A stretch of 64,000 bases of DNA from Roseburia porci (GTDB lineage Bacteria > Bacillota > Clostridia > Lachnospirales > Lachnospiraceae). Location of the stretch: NCBI RefSeq assembly GCF_009695765.1, contig NZ_VUNI01000001.1, positions 1 through 64,000 of the forward strand, given 5' to 3'. Each line of letters opens with the position of its first letter. Position 1 is the first letter of the stretch. Made by a program: the position numbers and the translations under genes. A model generated the notes under the pieces. The model did no database searches, was not told the origin of the DNA, and saw nothing but the letters and a program-made list of their open reading frames with translations. This document shows, one piece after another, positions 42,666 through 51,051 of the stretch.

Positions 42666-43070
42666 ATGGCAGAATATGCATTAAAAATCCACAACCGGGA
42701 GTATGAACTCCCAAAGAAAACAATCTCTGTACAGGAGAGAATTGACAAAATCGACGATGATAACGAGAAGAAACTGCTCCCAAAAAGAAAAAAATATGAG
42801 AACATGTTTGCTTTTGTAAAAGATATGGTCGGGGAAGATGCTGCAAAAGAAATTTTTGAAACAGATGATCTGAGCCGGATTGATGACATTGACCTCTGCA
42901 CGATTACAATCAGCTATCTTGGTATCGTCGATGCTTATTCTAAGGCTATTAGAGATTACCAGATGGATGGCTCTGAAAGCGCAATCAATAATGAGGTACT
43001 TGGTAAGGTTATCAGCCTTGCAAAATCTGTAGAGACAATCCAGAATGTAACATCACAGGTGCAAAAGTAA
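42666..43070 (+). CDS. Tail assembly chaperone, first part
   Basis: 134 residues, acidic and helical, with a C-terminal SLAKSVETIQNVTSQVQK helix. In siphophages two chaperones precede the tape measure and may be joined by frameshift; here the second frame starts by a TAATG overlap at the stop, so re-initiation is likelier. TTAGGAGGA before the ATG. Confidence 0.7.
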   Translation: MAEYALKIHNREYELPKKTISVQERIDKIDDDNEKKLLPKRKKYENMFAFVKDMVGEDAAKEIFETDDLSRIDDIDLCTITISYLGIVDAYSKAIRDYQMDGSESAINNEVLGKVISLAKSVETIQNVTSQVQK

Positions 43071-43630
43071 TGTTAGACCTTACACAAAAATCCTTGCCCG
43101 ATGCCATCACGGTTGGTGGCAGGGATTTTTTAATAAATACAGACTTTCGAATTTGGATGAAATTTGCGATTGAATACAAAAGCTGGGTTACAAGCGGAAT
43201 GAAAGGTGTGTTTGACATCAGATACCTTTTCAAGACATCCGTTCCGGTATTCGAAAAGGTTGAGGATTACAACAGCATTTTCCTCTTTGCGTTTCCAAGA
43301 AATGTAGTACCGCATTCTTCTAAAGACAGTGGAAACGATGTACTATTCTACGAATACGACGGAGATTACATTTATTCCGCATTTTTGCAGGCATATGGTA
43401 TTGACCTAATCGATACAGATATGCATTGGCATAAGTTTTTAGCACTTATGAACGGCCTGCCGGACTGCACAAGAATGTCTGCAATCATGGGGCACCGGGC
43501 ATATACCGGGGAGAAAATAAAAGATGAAGCGGCAATATACCGCAGATTAAAAGAGGCTTGGATGCCTCCATATGAAGAAACAGAGGAAGAAAAGCAAGCC
43601 GAAGATGAGTTTAATGCCTACTTCGGATAA
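43070..43630 (+). CDS. Tail protein Gp15 (second chaperone)
   Basis: 186 residues of the phage Gp15 family: SLPDAITVGGRDFLINTDFR, then the FLALMNGLPDCTRMSAIMGH R-rich segment typical of chaperone partners, and an acidic end. Overlaps the first chaperone gene by one base. Helps load the tape measure protein. Confidence 0.8.
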   Translation: MLDLTQKSLPDAITVGGRDFLINTDFRIWMKFAIEYKSWVTSGMKGVFDIRYLFKTSVPVFEKVEDYNSIFLFAFPRNVVPHSSKDSGNDVLFYEYDGDYIYSAFLQAYGIDLIDTDMHWHKFLALMNGLPDCTRMSAIMGHRAYTGEKIKDEAAIYRRLKEAWMPPYEETEEEKQAEDEFNAYFG

Positions 43631-43678
43631 GACATAGAGCCGGAGCCATGAGCCAGTGCCAAGAAAGGAGCTGAGCAC

Positions 43679-46030
43679 GTGGCGGACGGAAGTCTTATAT
43701 TTGATACAAAAACGGATACGTCCGGTCTGGACAACATTGGTAAATCCCTAAAGAACGTAATAGGCGGATTAGGCCTTGCTGCCGTAGCAAAACAGGTAGA
43801 AGAACTTGGAAGCACATTCGAAACGTCTTTTGCGAAAGCAAGTACCTTGTTTGGGGATGTATCGGTAGATACTGGAAACTTAAACCAAAAAATAAAAGAA
43901 ATGTCGAACAGCTCCGGTACAGCAGCAAGTGAGCTGAACGAATCTTTATACCAGGCTATGTCTGCCGGTATTCCGGTTACGGAGGATATGGCGGAATGCC
44001 TTGGAGCTGTAGACGTAGCGAATAAGCTCTCGATTGGCGGTTATACGGATGCATCCACAGCAATGGGCGCATTAACAACGGCTATTAATGCCTACAAAAT
44101 GAATGCCAGTGATGCCGAAAGCGTTTCCGATAAGTTACTTGTTGTCCAGAACAAAGGCGTAACTACTGTAGATGAGCTTGCCTCTAGCATGGGCAAAGCT
44201 ATTGCGACAGGATCTAACTACGGTGTTAATCTGGATAACCTGTGCGCAGCGTACATATCGCTTACAAAAAACGGTATCAGTACAGCAGAGGGCACGACAT
44301 ACCTTAACTCGTTAATTAAAGAGTTGGGCGATTCTGGATCTACAGCAGCCGGAATCTTACAAGATAAGACCGGAAAATCGTTTGGACAGCTGATGAACGA
44401 CGGATACAGCCTTGGTGATGTGCTCCAGATCATATCCGATTCTTGCGACGGAGACACAGAAGCGTTTGCAAACTTGTGGAGCAGTGCAGAGGGTGGAATG
44501 GCTGCAAGTGCTATCGTATCGCAAGGCACGGACACATTTAACGACAGCCTTACATCCTTGGCAGACTCTGCAGGCACTACTGAGAGCGCCTATAACACTA
44601 TGTCCGATACGTTCGAAAAGAGGACAGAACGATTAAAGCAGAGCGCATCCAACCTGGCTATAGAGCTGTTCCAAGACGTGGAACCGGCGCTTGAGTTGAT
44701 TGTCCAGGGATTACAGTGGTGTGCAGACAACATGACTATAGTACTGGGCGTGCTGACACCATTGATCGCAGGATTTATAGCGTGGAAAGTAGCCACGGGA
44801 TTCTCGACAGCTTTGAATGCTTTGACCATTGCTATGAATGGACTGAATGCCGCTATATTGGCGAACCCGATAGGCGCATTGATAGCACTTATAGTCGCAT
44901 TAGTAGCCGGGTTTATATATCTCTGGAACAATTGCGATAGCTTCCGTGAATTTTGGATAAATCTCTGGGGAACCATCAAAGAAGCGGCTTCAGCGGCTTT
45001 AGATGCAATCGTATCATTTTTTACAGAAACGATACCAAATTTTATACAGTCTATTATAGATTGGTTTGCACAGCTTCCAGACCGACTTGCAGAATGGGGG
45101 CAAAACGTATATACCACTGTAACCACAGCTATATCGAACATGGTAGACAGTGCGATTACGTTTATCTCGGAGTTGCCAGAAAAAATAGCATATTGGCTTG
45201 GGTTTGCGGCCGGAAAAGTTGTAGAATTTGGACTAAATTTAATAGCATGGGCGACAACAGCTATTCCAGAATTTATAAACTCTGTTGTTACATTTATCTC
45301 GGAATTACCCGGAAAATTTGCAGATTGGCTTGCAAAAACAATAAAAGAAGTCGAGGCATGGGCGGTTGAGACCGTTGCAAAGGCAAAAACTGCCGGTCAA
45401 AACTTTATAGATAATGTAATTACATTTATCTCGGAGTTGCCTGGTAATATAGCGAATTGGCTCGCACAGACCCTGGCAAAAATAGCAACATGGAAAGACA
45501 ACCTTGTGGCAAAGGGAACAGCTGCCGCTAAAGGGCTATTCGATTCTATTGTTAATGGCATCACAAATCTTCCAGAAACGATAAAAAATATCGGAAAAAA
45601 TATAGTAGATGGATTGTGGAAAGGTATCAAAAACTCTTGGTCAAATCTGCAGGATAAGGTTAAGAAGTTGGCGGACAATCTATTAAAAGGATTTAAGGAC
45701 GCTCTTGGAATCCATTCCCCATCTCGTAAGTTTAAGTGGGTTGGAGAAATGTGTATCGCCGGTATGGATGAGCCTATCGCAGATTATAATCCGTACGACA
45801 CGCTTAATAAATCTATTAAAGCAAATGTCGGCACCATGAAAGCAAACTTTGTCGGCAGCGGATCGTATGCAGAGAACATGAACCTTGGAATTGATTATGA
45901 CACGTTGGGTAACAGAGTAGCAAATGCCCTGACCGGAATGGCTGTAAACATGGATGGTAAGAGAGTTGGAACACTTGTAGCACCACATGTAGACTACGCA
46001 TTGGCAAATTTAGCCGCAGTAAGAACGTAA
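43679..46030 (+). CDS. Tape measure protein
   Basis: 783 residues, GTG start after AAGAAAGGAG. An N-terminal TP901-type domain (~70-340; GTAASELNESLYQAMSAGIP) precedes strong membrane segments (~350-420) and three spaced FISELPxxxAxWL repeats (~492-600), then the GIHSPSRKFKWVGE end. It sets tail length, on the usual ratio about 115-120 nm, and forms a DNA channel in the host membrane. Confidence 0.92.
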   Translation: MADGSLIFDTKTDTSGLDNIGKSLKNVIGGLGLAAVAKQVEELGSTFETSFAKASTLFGDVSVDTGNLNQKIKEMSNSSGTAASELNESLYQAMSAGIPVTEDMAECLGAVDVANKLSIGGYTDASTAMGALTTAINAYKMNASDAESVSDKLLVVQNKGVTTVDELASSMGKAIATGSNYGVNLDNLCAAYISLTKNGISTAEGTTYLNSLIKELGDSGSTAAGILQDKTGKSFGQLMNDGYSLGDVLQIISDSCDGDTEAFANLWSSAEGGMAASAIVSQGTDTFNDSLTSLADSAGTTESAYNTMSDTFEKRTERLKQSASNLAIELFQDVEPALELIVQGLQWCADNMTIVLGVLTPLIAGFIAWKVATGFSTALNALTIAMNGLNAAILANPIGALIALIVALVAGFIYLWNNCDSFREFWINLWGTIKEAASAALDAIVSFFTETIPNFIQSIIDWFAQLPDRLAEWGQNVYTTVTTAISNMVDSAITFISELPEKIAYWLGFAAGKVVEFGLNLIAWATTAIPEFINSVVTFISELPGKFADWLAKTIKEVEAWAVETVAKAKTAGQNFIDNVITFISELPGNIANWLAQTLAKIATWKDNLVAKGTAAAKGLFDSIVNGITNLPETIKNIGKNIVDGLWKGIKNSWSNLQDKVKKLADNLLKGFKDALGIHSPSRKFKWVGEMCIAGMDEPIADYNPYDTLNKSIKANVGTMKANFVGSGSYAENMNLGIDYDTLGNRVANALTGMAVNMDGKRVGTLVAPHVDYALANLAAVRT
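45154..45470 (+). repeat. Three spaced repeats within the tape measure gene
   Basis: TTTATCTCGGA(A/G)TT occurs at about 45161, 45293 and 45422, giving FISELP each time, followed by a Trp-Leu pair. Spacing is 132 and 129 bases (44 and 43 codons). Protein-level internal duplication; not CRISPR. Confidence 0.8.
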
Positions 46031-46039
46031 GGAGGATGT

Positions 46040-46750
46040 ATGGGAGAGTTTGGAATAACTATAAACGGAGTACACACTTACCGGGATTTAGGGCTTAAAA
46101 TGACAACCTTTAGCATTCCTTTTCCGAATCCAAAAACCAATTATATATCTGTACCAGGTGCTTCCGGCAATATTGATTTGTCGGAGGTATTTGGACGAAT
46201 TTTATATGAGGATCGGAACGGCGTAACATTTGAGTTTGCACTTCGTGGGAATTTTGATTTATGGGATGTGGCAACATCCAAGATTGCCGCAATGATCCAC
46301 GGAAAAAAATGTAATGTGATCGTGGATAATGATCTGAGCCACTACTATGTATGCCGGCTGTCTGTTGATCGGAGCAAGACAAAGAGAAGTGTTGGAACTA
46401 TAACCTTAAGCGGAACCGCAGAACCGTTTAAATATGATATCTGCAGTACAGCAGAGGATTGGCTCTGGGATACTTTCGACTTCGAAGAGGGAACACTACG
46501 GGAATACAAAGAGGTTGCCGTTAATGTATATAACAAAGACATGGTTTTAACTGGCGGAATTATGCCACAGGTGCCGGAGTTTACAGTAAAAAATGCAAAT
46601 GCGCTCAAGTTGACATACGCAGGACGAACCTATGATATGTCTAAGGACGGAACATATCGTTTCCCTGCCATTGTTGTAGAGAATGACGTAACACTTAATT
46701 TCACAGGATCTGGAACCGTGACTGTGAATTATAGAGGAGCATACTTATGA
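46040..46750 (+). CDS. Distal tail protein
   Basis: 236 residues of the Dit (SPP1 gp19.1-like) family: ITINGVHTYRDLGLKMTTFS, GASGNIDLSEVFGRILYEDR and a C-terminal carbohydrate-module-like galectin part (VTLNFTGSGTVTVNYRGAYL). Forms the hub linking the tube to the tip. AAGGAGGATG before the ATG. Confidence 0.85.
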   Translation: MGEFGITINGVHTYRDLGLKMTTFSIPFPNPKTNYISVPGASGNIDLSEVFGRILYEDRNGVTFEFALRGNFDLWDVATSKIAAMIHGKKCNVIVDNDLSHYYVCRLSVDRSKTKRSVGTITLSGTAEPFKYDICSTAEDWLWDTFDFEEGTLREYKEVAVNVYNKDMVLTGGIMPQVPEFTVKNANALKLTYAGRTYDMSKDGTYRFPAIVVENDVTLNFTGSGTVTVNYRGAYL

Positions 46751-48693
46751 TATACGAAGTTTTACTCGATGGGAAAACATTATATTACCAGAATGATAAA
46801 CAGGCTGTAATATGTGATGCCAAGTTGACACAGGCGTTGAATGACGCAGGGACGTTTGAATTTACGGTGCCTTGTACGAATCCACTGTATGGGGATATCG
46901 AAAACCGTGTGAGCATGGTACAAGTTTTAAAAGACGGAAATGAAATCTTTTGTGGGCAGGTAAGGGAATGCAGTGAGGGACTGGATGGCGAAAAGGATGT
47001 GAAGTGCGTTGGAGAACTTGCTTTTTTATACGACTCTATCCAGCCACAGGCAAAGTACCAAGACCAAACACCGCTACAGTTTTTTTCTAAGTTGCTTACT
47101 ATCCACAATAGCCAAGTCGAGAAAGAAAAACGATTTGAGGTCGGAGCAGTTACAGTAAAAGATTCGAACGATAGCATATACCGATTTACAAACCGAGAAG
47201 ATACGCTTACAGATTTGAGAGATAAATTATGCGACCGATTAAGCGGATATTTGAGAATCCGCAAGGTAGACGGTACAAGGTATCTGGATCTCGTTACTTT
47301 GGAAGATTATGGGAAAGTATGTGCACAGCCTATTCAGTTTGGCTACAACTTACTGGATTTTACATGTGGCACATCAGGTACAGATATAGCAACTGCAGTT
47401 ATACCATTAGGTGCAAGACTGGACCAGAGCGTAATAGAGGGATTGGATGCATATACAACGATAGAGTCTGTAAATAGTGGCAAGGACTATGTGTTTATCC
47501 AGAGCGCAGTAGATCATTTTGGATGGATCCGAAAGGTTGTAAATTGGGAGGATGTAACCGAACCGGTTAATTTAAAGAAAAAGGCGGAGGAATGGCTAAA
47601 GAGTAACCAGTACGAAACCATGACCTTGGAGCTGACGGCAGTTGATATGTCGATGCTAAATGCAGACTTAGATACCTATGAGGTTGGGGATATGGTGCGT
47701 ACACTTGCAGATCCGTTTGGAATGGATACAAGATTCCCATTACAAAAAAAGACCACGTATTTGCAAAGTCCGGAAAAGAATACCGTGGTTTTAAGCAACA
47801 CTTTGAAAAAGACATACACACAGCAGGTTGCAAGCTCTGTAAAAACATTGGAGCAGAGCCTACCGCAGGAAAAGTCTATGTTGCAGGCGGCAAAGGATAA
47901 CGCAACAGCACTTATTACAAGTGCTATGGGCGGATATGTATATAAGACCACGAGCGAGCTTTTTATCATGGACACGAATGACCCGAAAACTGCAAAGAAG
48001 GTATGGCGCTGGAACCTAAACGGACTTGGATATTCTTCCAGTGGTATCGACGGACCATATGGATTGGCTATGACTATGGATGGATCTATAGTTGCAGATT
48101 TTATTACGACAGGAGTATTGTCCGCAGAACTGATAAAAACCGGAATGCTTAAGGACGTTCTGAATAAATCGTTCTGGAACATGAAAACAGGCGAGATACA
48201 TGTAACCGGAACATTTTCGCAAACAACGGCATCTGGCGTTAAATCGCTGGATATAGAAAACAACCAAGTTAAATTTTACGCCTGGAATGATGATGGAAAT
48301 TATGTTGGTAGTATCGGAGCAGTAAAAGATACATCCTCAGATCGTGTTGGAGTGAACATGTGGTGTGACCAAGGCGACACATTAGCACTTGGGTGCAAGG
48401 AATCAGACGGAAAAATACATTATGTTTTTAAAACGGATTCAAATACCTATAAAGACGAAACCCCGTATATAAGAAATGGAGCAAACGGAACCATGTTTCA
48501 GGGATGTGGCGATGGAGTAACAATCGAGAATGGATTTATAAAGAAGTGGAATCTGCCAACTGTAAGCGGATCCCCATCGTTTATATCTGGATTATCGTGG
48601 ACAGATGGAAAGATAACAAGCGTAACAAGGACAACACTTAGCGTAAGCAATGGACTTATAACAGGGTGGTCCAGCGAAAAAACCGATTATTAA
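46747..48693 (+). CDS. Tail-tip (Tal-like) protein
   Basis: 648 residues. N-terminal ~370 residues match the prophage tail/endopeptidase-tail family (VLKDGNEIFCGQVRECSEGL, RLDQSVIEGLDAYTTIESVN), which forms the tip trimer. The C-terminal ~250 are beta-rich with IADFITTGVLSAELIKTGML, a repeat layout seen in fibre-bearing tails. Starts in the last codon of the Dit gene. Confidence 0.85.
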   Translation: MIYEVLLDGKTLYYQNDKQAVICDAKLTQALNDAGTFEFTVPCTNPLYGDIENRVSMVQVLKDGNEIFCGQVRECSEGLDGEKDVKCVGELAFLYDSIQPQAKYQDQTPLQFFSKLLTIHNSQVEKEKRFEVGAVTVKDSNDSIYRFTNREDTLTDLRDKLCDRLSGYLRIRKVDGTRYLDLVTLEDYGKVCAQPIQFGYNLLDFTCGTSGTDIATAVIPLGARLDQSVIEGLDAYTTIESVNSGKDYVFIQSAVDHFGWIRKVVNWEDVTEPVNLKKKAEEWLKSNQYETMTLELTAVDMSMLNADLDTYEVGDMVRTLADPFGMDTRFPLQKKTTYLQSPEKNTVVLSNTLKKTYTQQVASSVKTLEQSLPQEKSMLQAAKDNATALITSAMGGYVYKTTSELFIMDTNDPKTAKKVWRWNLNGLGYSSSGIDGPYGLAMTMDGSIVADFITTGVLSAELIKTGMLKDVLNKSFWNMKTGEIHVTGTFSQTTASGVKSLDIENNQVKFYAWNDDGNYVGSIGAVKDTSSDRVGVNMWCDQGDTLALGCKESDGKIHYVFKTDSNTYKDETPYIRNGANGTMFQGCGDGVTIENGFIKKWNLPTVSGSPSFISGLSWTDGKITSVTRTTLSVSNGLITGWSSEKTDY

Positions 48694-48708
48694 TAAGGAG
48701 GCGGGAAA

Positions 48709-48804
48709 ATGGAATATAGCAGTATGCCCAAAAATGACGAATTGGAAGCAAAACCGGTTACAGACACACAAGACAGTATCACAGGACAGGAAGAGGGGGA
48801 ATAG
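48709..48804 (+). CDS. 31-residue acidic tail-region peptide
   Basis: Begins MEYSSMPKNDELEAKPVTDT and ends in QEEGE. A strong AAGGAGGCGGG lies before the ATG and the frame fits neatly between tail genes, so translation is likely. Possibly a linker or baseplate peptide. No family. Confidence 0.5.
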   Translation: MEYSSMPKNDELEAKPVTDTQDSITGQEEGE

Positions 48805-48806
48805 GT

Positions 48807-49031
48807 ATGGCAGCAGATATTACTACTTATTTAAAGTCCATCCGACAGGCACGGTATGGAAAGGATGTCCGAGAGGCTATAGCATCCGGAATCGAAACTT
48901 GCTACAACGATGGTAAAACCGGAGCAACAGATCTGCAGGCGCGAGAAGATATTATAGAGCTTCGAGACAACTTTATGACGCAGGAGCAATTTGACACATT
49001 TTGGGATGATATTACGAAAGGAGATGACTGA
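48807..49031 (+). CDS. BppU-like baseplate N-terminal domain protein
   Basis: 74 residues; ITTYLKSIRQARYGKDVREA is the start typical of upper baseplate/BppU proteins, but the long body is missing. Probably anchors the tail fibre to the tip. Starts 2 bp after the peptide gene. Confidence 0.65.
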   Translation: MAADITTYLKSIRQARYGKDVREAIASGIETCYNDGKTGATDLQAREDIIELRDNFMTQEQFDTFWDDITKGDD

Positions 49032-49033
49032 AC

Positions 49034-49543
49034 ATGGAAAAACTGAGAATTAAAAAGAAAGAATATGATATAGAAGGTATCGAAAAAGATGGAAATCTTT
49101 TAAAAATCATGTTTTCGTCAGAGACCGACAATATCAAGTTCGCTGGAACTATGGACTTACTTACAGCTGGTGGCGAACTGGAAGCGACTATTTGTGGTTA
49201 CACTACAGTCTATAAAGTCGATGGATCCACGGTGGTCTTAAGCAACGACGGATCTGTTTACACAGAGCCAGTATCGGAACCAGATCCAGTTACTCCGGAA
49301 TTGACGGAAGAACAGAAACAGGAACAGGAGCGACTTGCGAAGGTGACAGAGACGGAGAGCAGGATTGCTGCCATAGATGCAGAATTTAAAACCCTGGATT
49401 ATATCGGTATCAAAATTGCAACAGGGCGTGCTTCAATATCCGACTACGAGCCAGAGATCGCACGCATGAGTGAACTTGCCGACGAGAAAAACGAACTTGA
49501 AACACAGCTTACAGATCTACAGAGCACAAAGGAGGTAGAATAG
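49034..49543 (+). CDS. Tail protein with coiled coil
   Basis: 169 residues: a beta-rich N-terminal half (MEKLRIKKKEYDIEGIEKDG), a Pro-rich linker (EPVSEPDPVTPELTEEQKQE) and a C-terminal coiled coil. Lies between the baseplate-like and the fibre gene, so may be a fibre shaft or chaperone. Confidence 0.6.
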   Translation: MEKLRIKKKEYDIEGIEKDGNLLKIMFSSETDNIKFAGTMDLLTAGGELEATICGYTTVYKVDGSTVVLSNDGSVYTEPVSEPDPVTPELTEEQKQEQERLAKVTETESRIAAIDAEFKTLDYIGIKIATGRASISDYEPEIARMSELADEKNELETQLTDLQSTKEVE

Positions 49544-49544
49544 T

Positions 49545-49973
49545 ATGTCTTTAAAAGAGGTTTTAAAACAACTTGGAATTAAATTAATAGGCTGGGTAAA
49601 ATCCAACTGTGTAAATAATCTGTTGTCCGACAGAGCCGACTTGCCACTTGCGGCGGCACAGGGTAAGGTTATCGATGAGAAGATCACGGCGCTAAACAGC
49701 AATATTGCAACCAAAGCCGATATCCAAAAACAGGGTTACGACAAAACCAGCATTATTTATTTGCAGAAAAACAGATCAGCACTGGTTATATTTGGCAAAC
49801 AAACTTATAGTCAAACATCCCTGCTGTTTTACGACACTAAGACTAAAGCAGTACAGGCGTTAGTTAATCCAAGCTCAGATACCTTTACGGTAGATATTTT
49901 AGATAATGGAACTGTACGCATAACATCCAAAAATGCGACATACTCGACTAAAGCAGCCATATATTTGGATTAA
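49545..49973 (+). CDS. Tail fibre protein, active orientation
   Basis: 142 residues. A constant part (~1-55) ends in LPLAAAQGKVIDEKITALNS, a pattern common in tail fibres just before a variable tip. The remainder (~56-142; KTSIIYLQKNRSALVIFGKQ..., ending STKAAIYLD) is a beta-rich receptor-binding domain. The left inverted repeat (49690-49715) lies at the junction, codons ALNSNIATK. A second tip with the same reading frame lies on the opposite strand just beyond the stop. GGAGG before the ATG overlaps the previous gene's end. Confidence 0.78.
   Translation: MSLKEVLKQLGIKLIGWVKSNCVNNLLSDRADLPLAAAQGKVIDEKITALNSNIATKADIQKQGYDKTSIIYLQKNRSALVIFGKQTYSQTSLLFYDTKTKAVQALVNPSSDTFTVDILDNGTVRITSKNATYSTKAAIYLD
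49690..49715 (+). repeat. Left inverted repeat of the fibre segment
   Basis: 26 bases starting CGCTAAACAGCAATATTG; its complement is at 50179-50204 with one mismatch (49708/50186). Contains the palindrome GCAATATTGC, a possible crossover centre. In the fibre reading frame it encodes LNSNIATK. Confidence 0.85.
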
Positions 49974-49980
49974 TTTAGAA

Positions 49981-50208
49981 CTATACACCTTTCCATGCAC
50001 TAAAAGCATTATTGCCAAATTTAATTCGGTAAGCGCAGGTTGTAGAAGCAATCTTAAATTGTAAACAGATCCACGTCACATTAAATGTTATATATCCCTC
50101 GTTTGTACCCACCATCCAGCCAACACTGTAGCCATTTTGTCTCGTATCATCTGTCGATGTCATGGTATATGTGCTTAATTTGGTTACAATATTGCTGTTT
50201 AGCGACAA
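49981..50208 (-). CDS. Silent alternative tail-fibre tip
   Basis: Open frame on the - strand, beginning in the right inverted repeat with SLNSNIVTK, nearly identical to ALNSNIATK in the active fibre, then a different ~65-residue tip ending FGNNAFSAWKGV, a common ending of fibre tips. No ribosome site or promoter precedes it, and its stop is 7 bp from the stop of the active gene. It is best seen as the off cassette of an invertible module that would be fused in frame to residue ~55 of the fibre after inversion of 49690-50204. Confidence 0.75.
   Translation of the reverse strand: MSLNSNIVTKLSTYTMTSTDDTRQNGYSVGWMVGTNEGYITFNVTWICLQFKIASTTCAYRIKFGNNAFSAWKGV
50179..50204 (-). repeat. Right inverted repeat of the fibre segment
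   Basis: Complement of 49690-49715 with 25 of 26 bases matching. Left and right arms enclose a 515-bp segment. Confidence 0.85.
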
Positions 50209-50274
50209 GAAACTGTATTGAATGGATTGGGAAAAATTGAAGCCATATCAGAGGCCGACAAGAATGTTTGCGTG

Positions 50275-50303
50275 TTGCGCCGGCGCAAAATTCGCGGTAT
50301 AAT
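50275..50303 (+). promoter_or_regulatory. Promoter with palindrome before the lysis genes
   Basis: TTGCGC (50275-50280), 17 bases, TATAAT (50298-50303). The -35 box is half of a perfect 14-bp palindrome TTGCGCCGGCGCAA (50275-50288). The 252 bp from the fibre segment to the first lysis gene otherwise hold only the terminator that follows. Confidence 0.6.
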
Positions 50304-50327
50304 AAAGAAAAATAAAAACAGCGCCTA

Positions 50328-50368
50328 AGAGCCGATATTGTATTAATTTACAGTATCGGTTCTTTTTT
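50328..50368 (+). terminator. Terminator between tail fibre and lysis genes
   Basis: 14-bp stem with G-U pairs (50328-50341 with 50350-50363) and six T. It lies only ~25 bases downstream of the promoter above, as in the leader before terS; both stems begin with AGAGCC. Confidence 0.75.
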
Positions 50369-50460
50369 ATTTGCCCGGCAAATCTGTGAGTGAATGAGGC
50401 ATCTGCGAGGAGGTGGATGCCAGTAGCTCTGCCGGAATAATCGAGGAAGGAGGTAAAACA

Positions 50461-50763
50461 TTGGGAGAATTTTTAATGCAGACATACACAGTGGCACTCC
50501 CTGTTGCATTGGGATATATTGTATGGCTTCTCAAAAATCAGAAATGTGATAGAGATGCAAACAGCCGCGGAACAATGCTCCTTCTGAGAGTGCAGCTGAT
50601 CGAGTATCACGATAAGTATATGCGACTTGGGGAGATCCCGTCATACGCATACCAGAACTTTTGCGAAATGTACGATGCGTATCACGCTCTGGGCGGCAAC
50701 GGTATGGTAACAAAAATGAAAAATGAAATTGAAGAGCTTCATCTGAAGCAGAAAGAGAGGTAA
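50461..50763 (+). CDS. Membrane-anchored lysis-region protein
   Basis: 100 residues, TTG start directly after GAAGGAGGTAAAACA. One N-terminal membrane segment (TYTVALPVALGYIVWLL) and a helical body (LLRVQLIEYHDKYMRLGEIP, then YDAYHALGGNGMVTKMKNE). This protein often precedes holin genes in clostridial phages and may be a holin partner; precise role unknown. A GTG-start version from 50413 lacks a better ribosome site. Confidence 0.7.
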   Translation: MGEFLMQTYTVALPVALGYIVWLLKNQKCDRDANSRGTMLLLRVQLIEYHDKYMRLGEIPSYAYQNFCEMYDAYHALGGNGMVTKMKNEIEELHLKQKER

Positions 50764-50765
50764 TT

Positions 50766-51050
50766 ATGTTAGATTTAGGATTTTTAACAGATTATATAGT
50801 GCCGGTGATCGTGGGAGTTTGCCTTTGCGTTGGCGCACTTATTAAAGGCTACATTAAGGACGTGGATAACAAATACATCCCGACCATTTGTGCAGTACTT
50901 GGCGTGTTCCTTGCTGTGTGGTCAGCAGGATGGCAGATCAGTCCACAGATCCTGTTGACTGGGCTTGTAAGTGGTTGGGCATCAACCGGATTACACCAGA
51001 CGTTTAAACAGTATATCCAGAACAAAAATACAGAAAGTGAGGATAAATAA
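50766..51050 (+). CDS. Phage holin
   Basis: 94 residues with three hydrophobic segments (YIVPVIVGVCLCVGALIKGY, ICAVLGVFLAVWSAGW, ILLTGLVSGWASTGL) and a charged C-terminus. Holin of the clostridial phage family that permeabilises the membrane for the endolysin. GAGAGG-type site before the ATG; endolysin starts 1 bp after its stop. Confidence 0.85.
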   Translation: MLDLGFLTDYIVPVIVGVCLCVGALIKGYIKDVDNKYIPTICAVLGVFLAVWSAGWQISPQILLTGLVSGWASTGLHQTFKQYIQNKNTESEDK

Positions 51051-51051
51051 T

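Noticed and set aside
45154-45470. Regularly spaced repeats that could suggest a CRISPR array
   Set aside because: Spacing is in codons and the repeats keep the tape measure frame; repeats are short and imperfect, with no cas genes.
49545-50460. Diversity-generating retroelement at the tail fibre
   Set aside because: No reverse transcriptase and no template repeat next to the fibre gene; inverted repeats explain the structure better.
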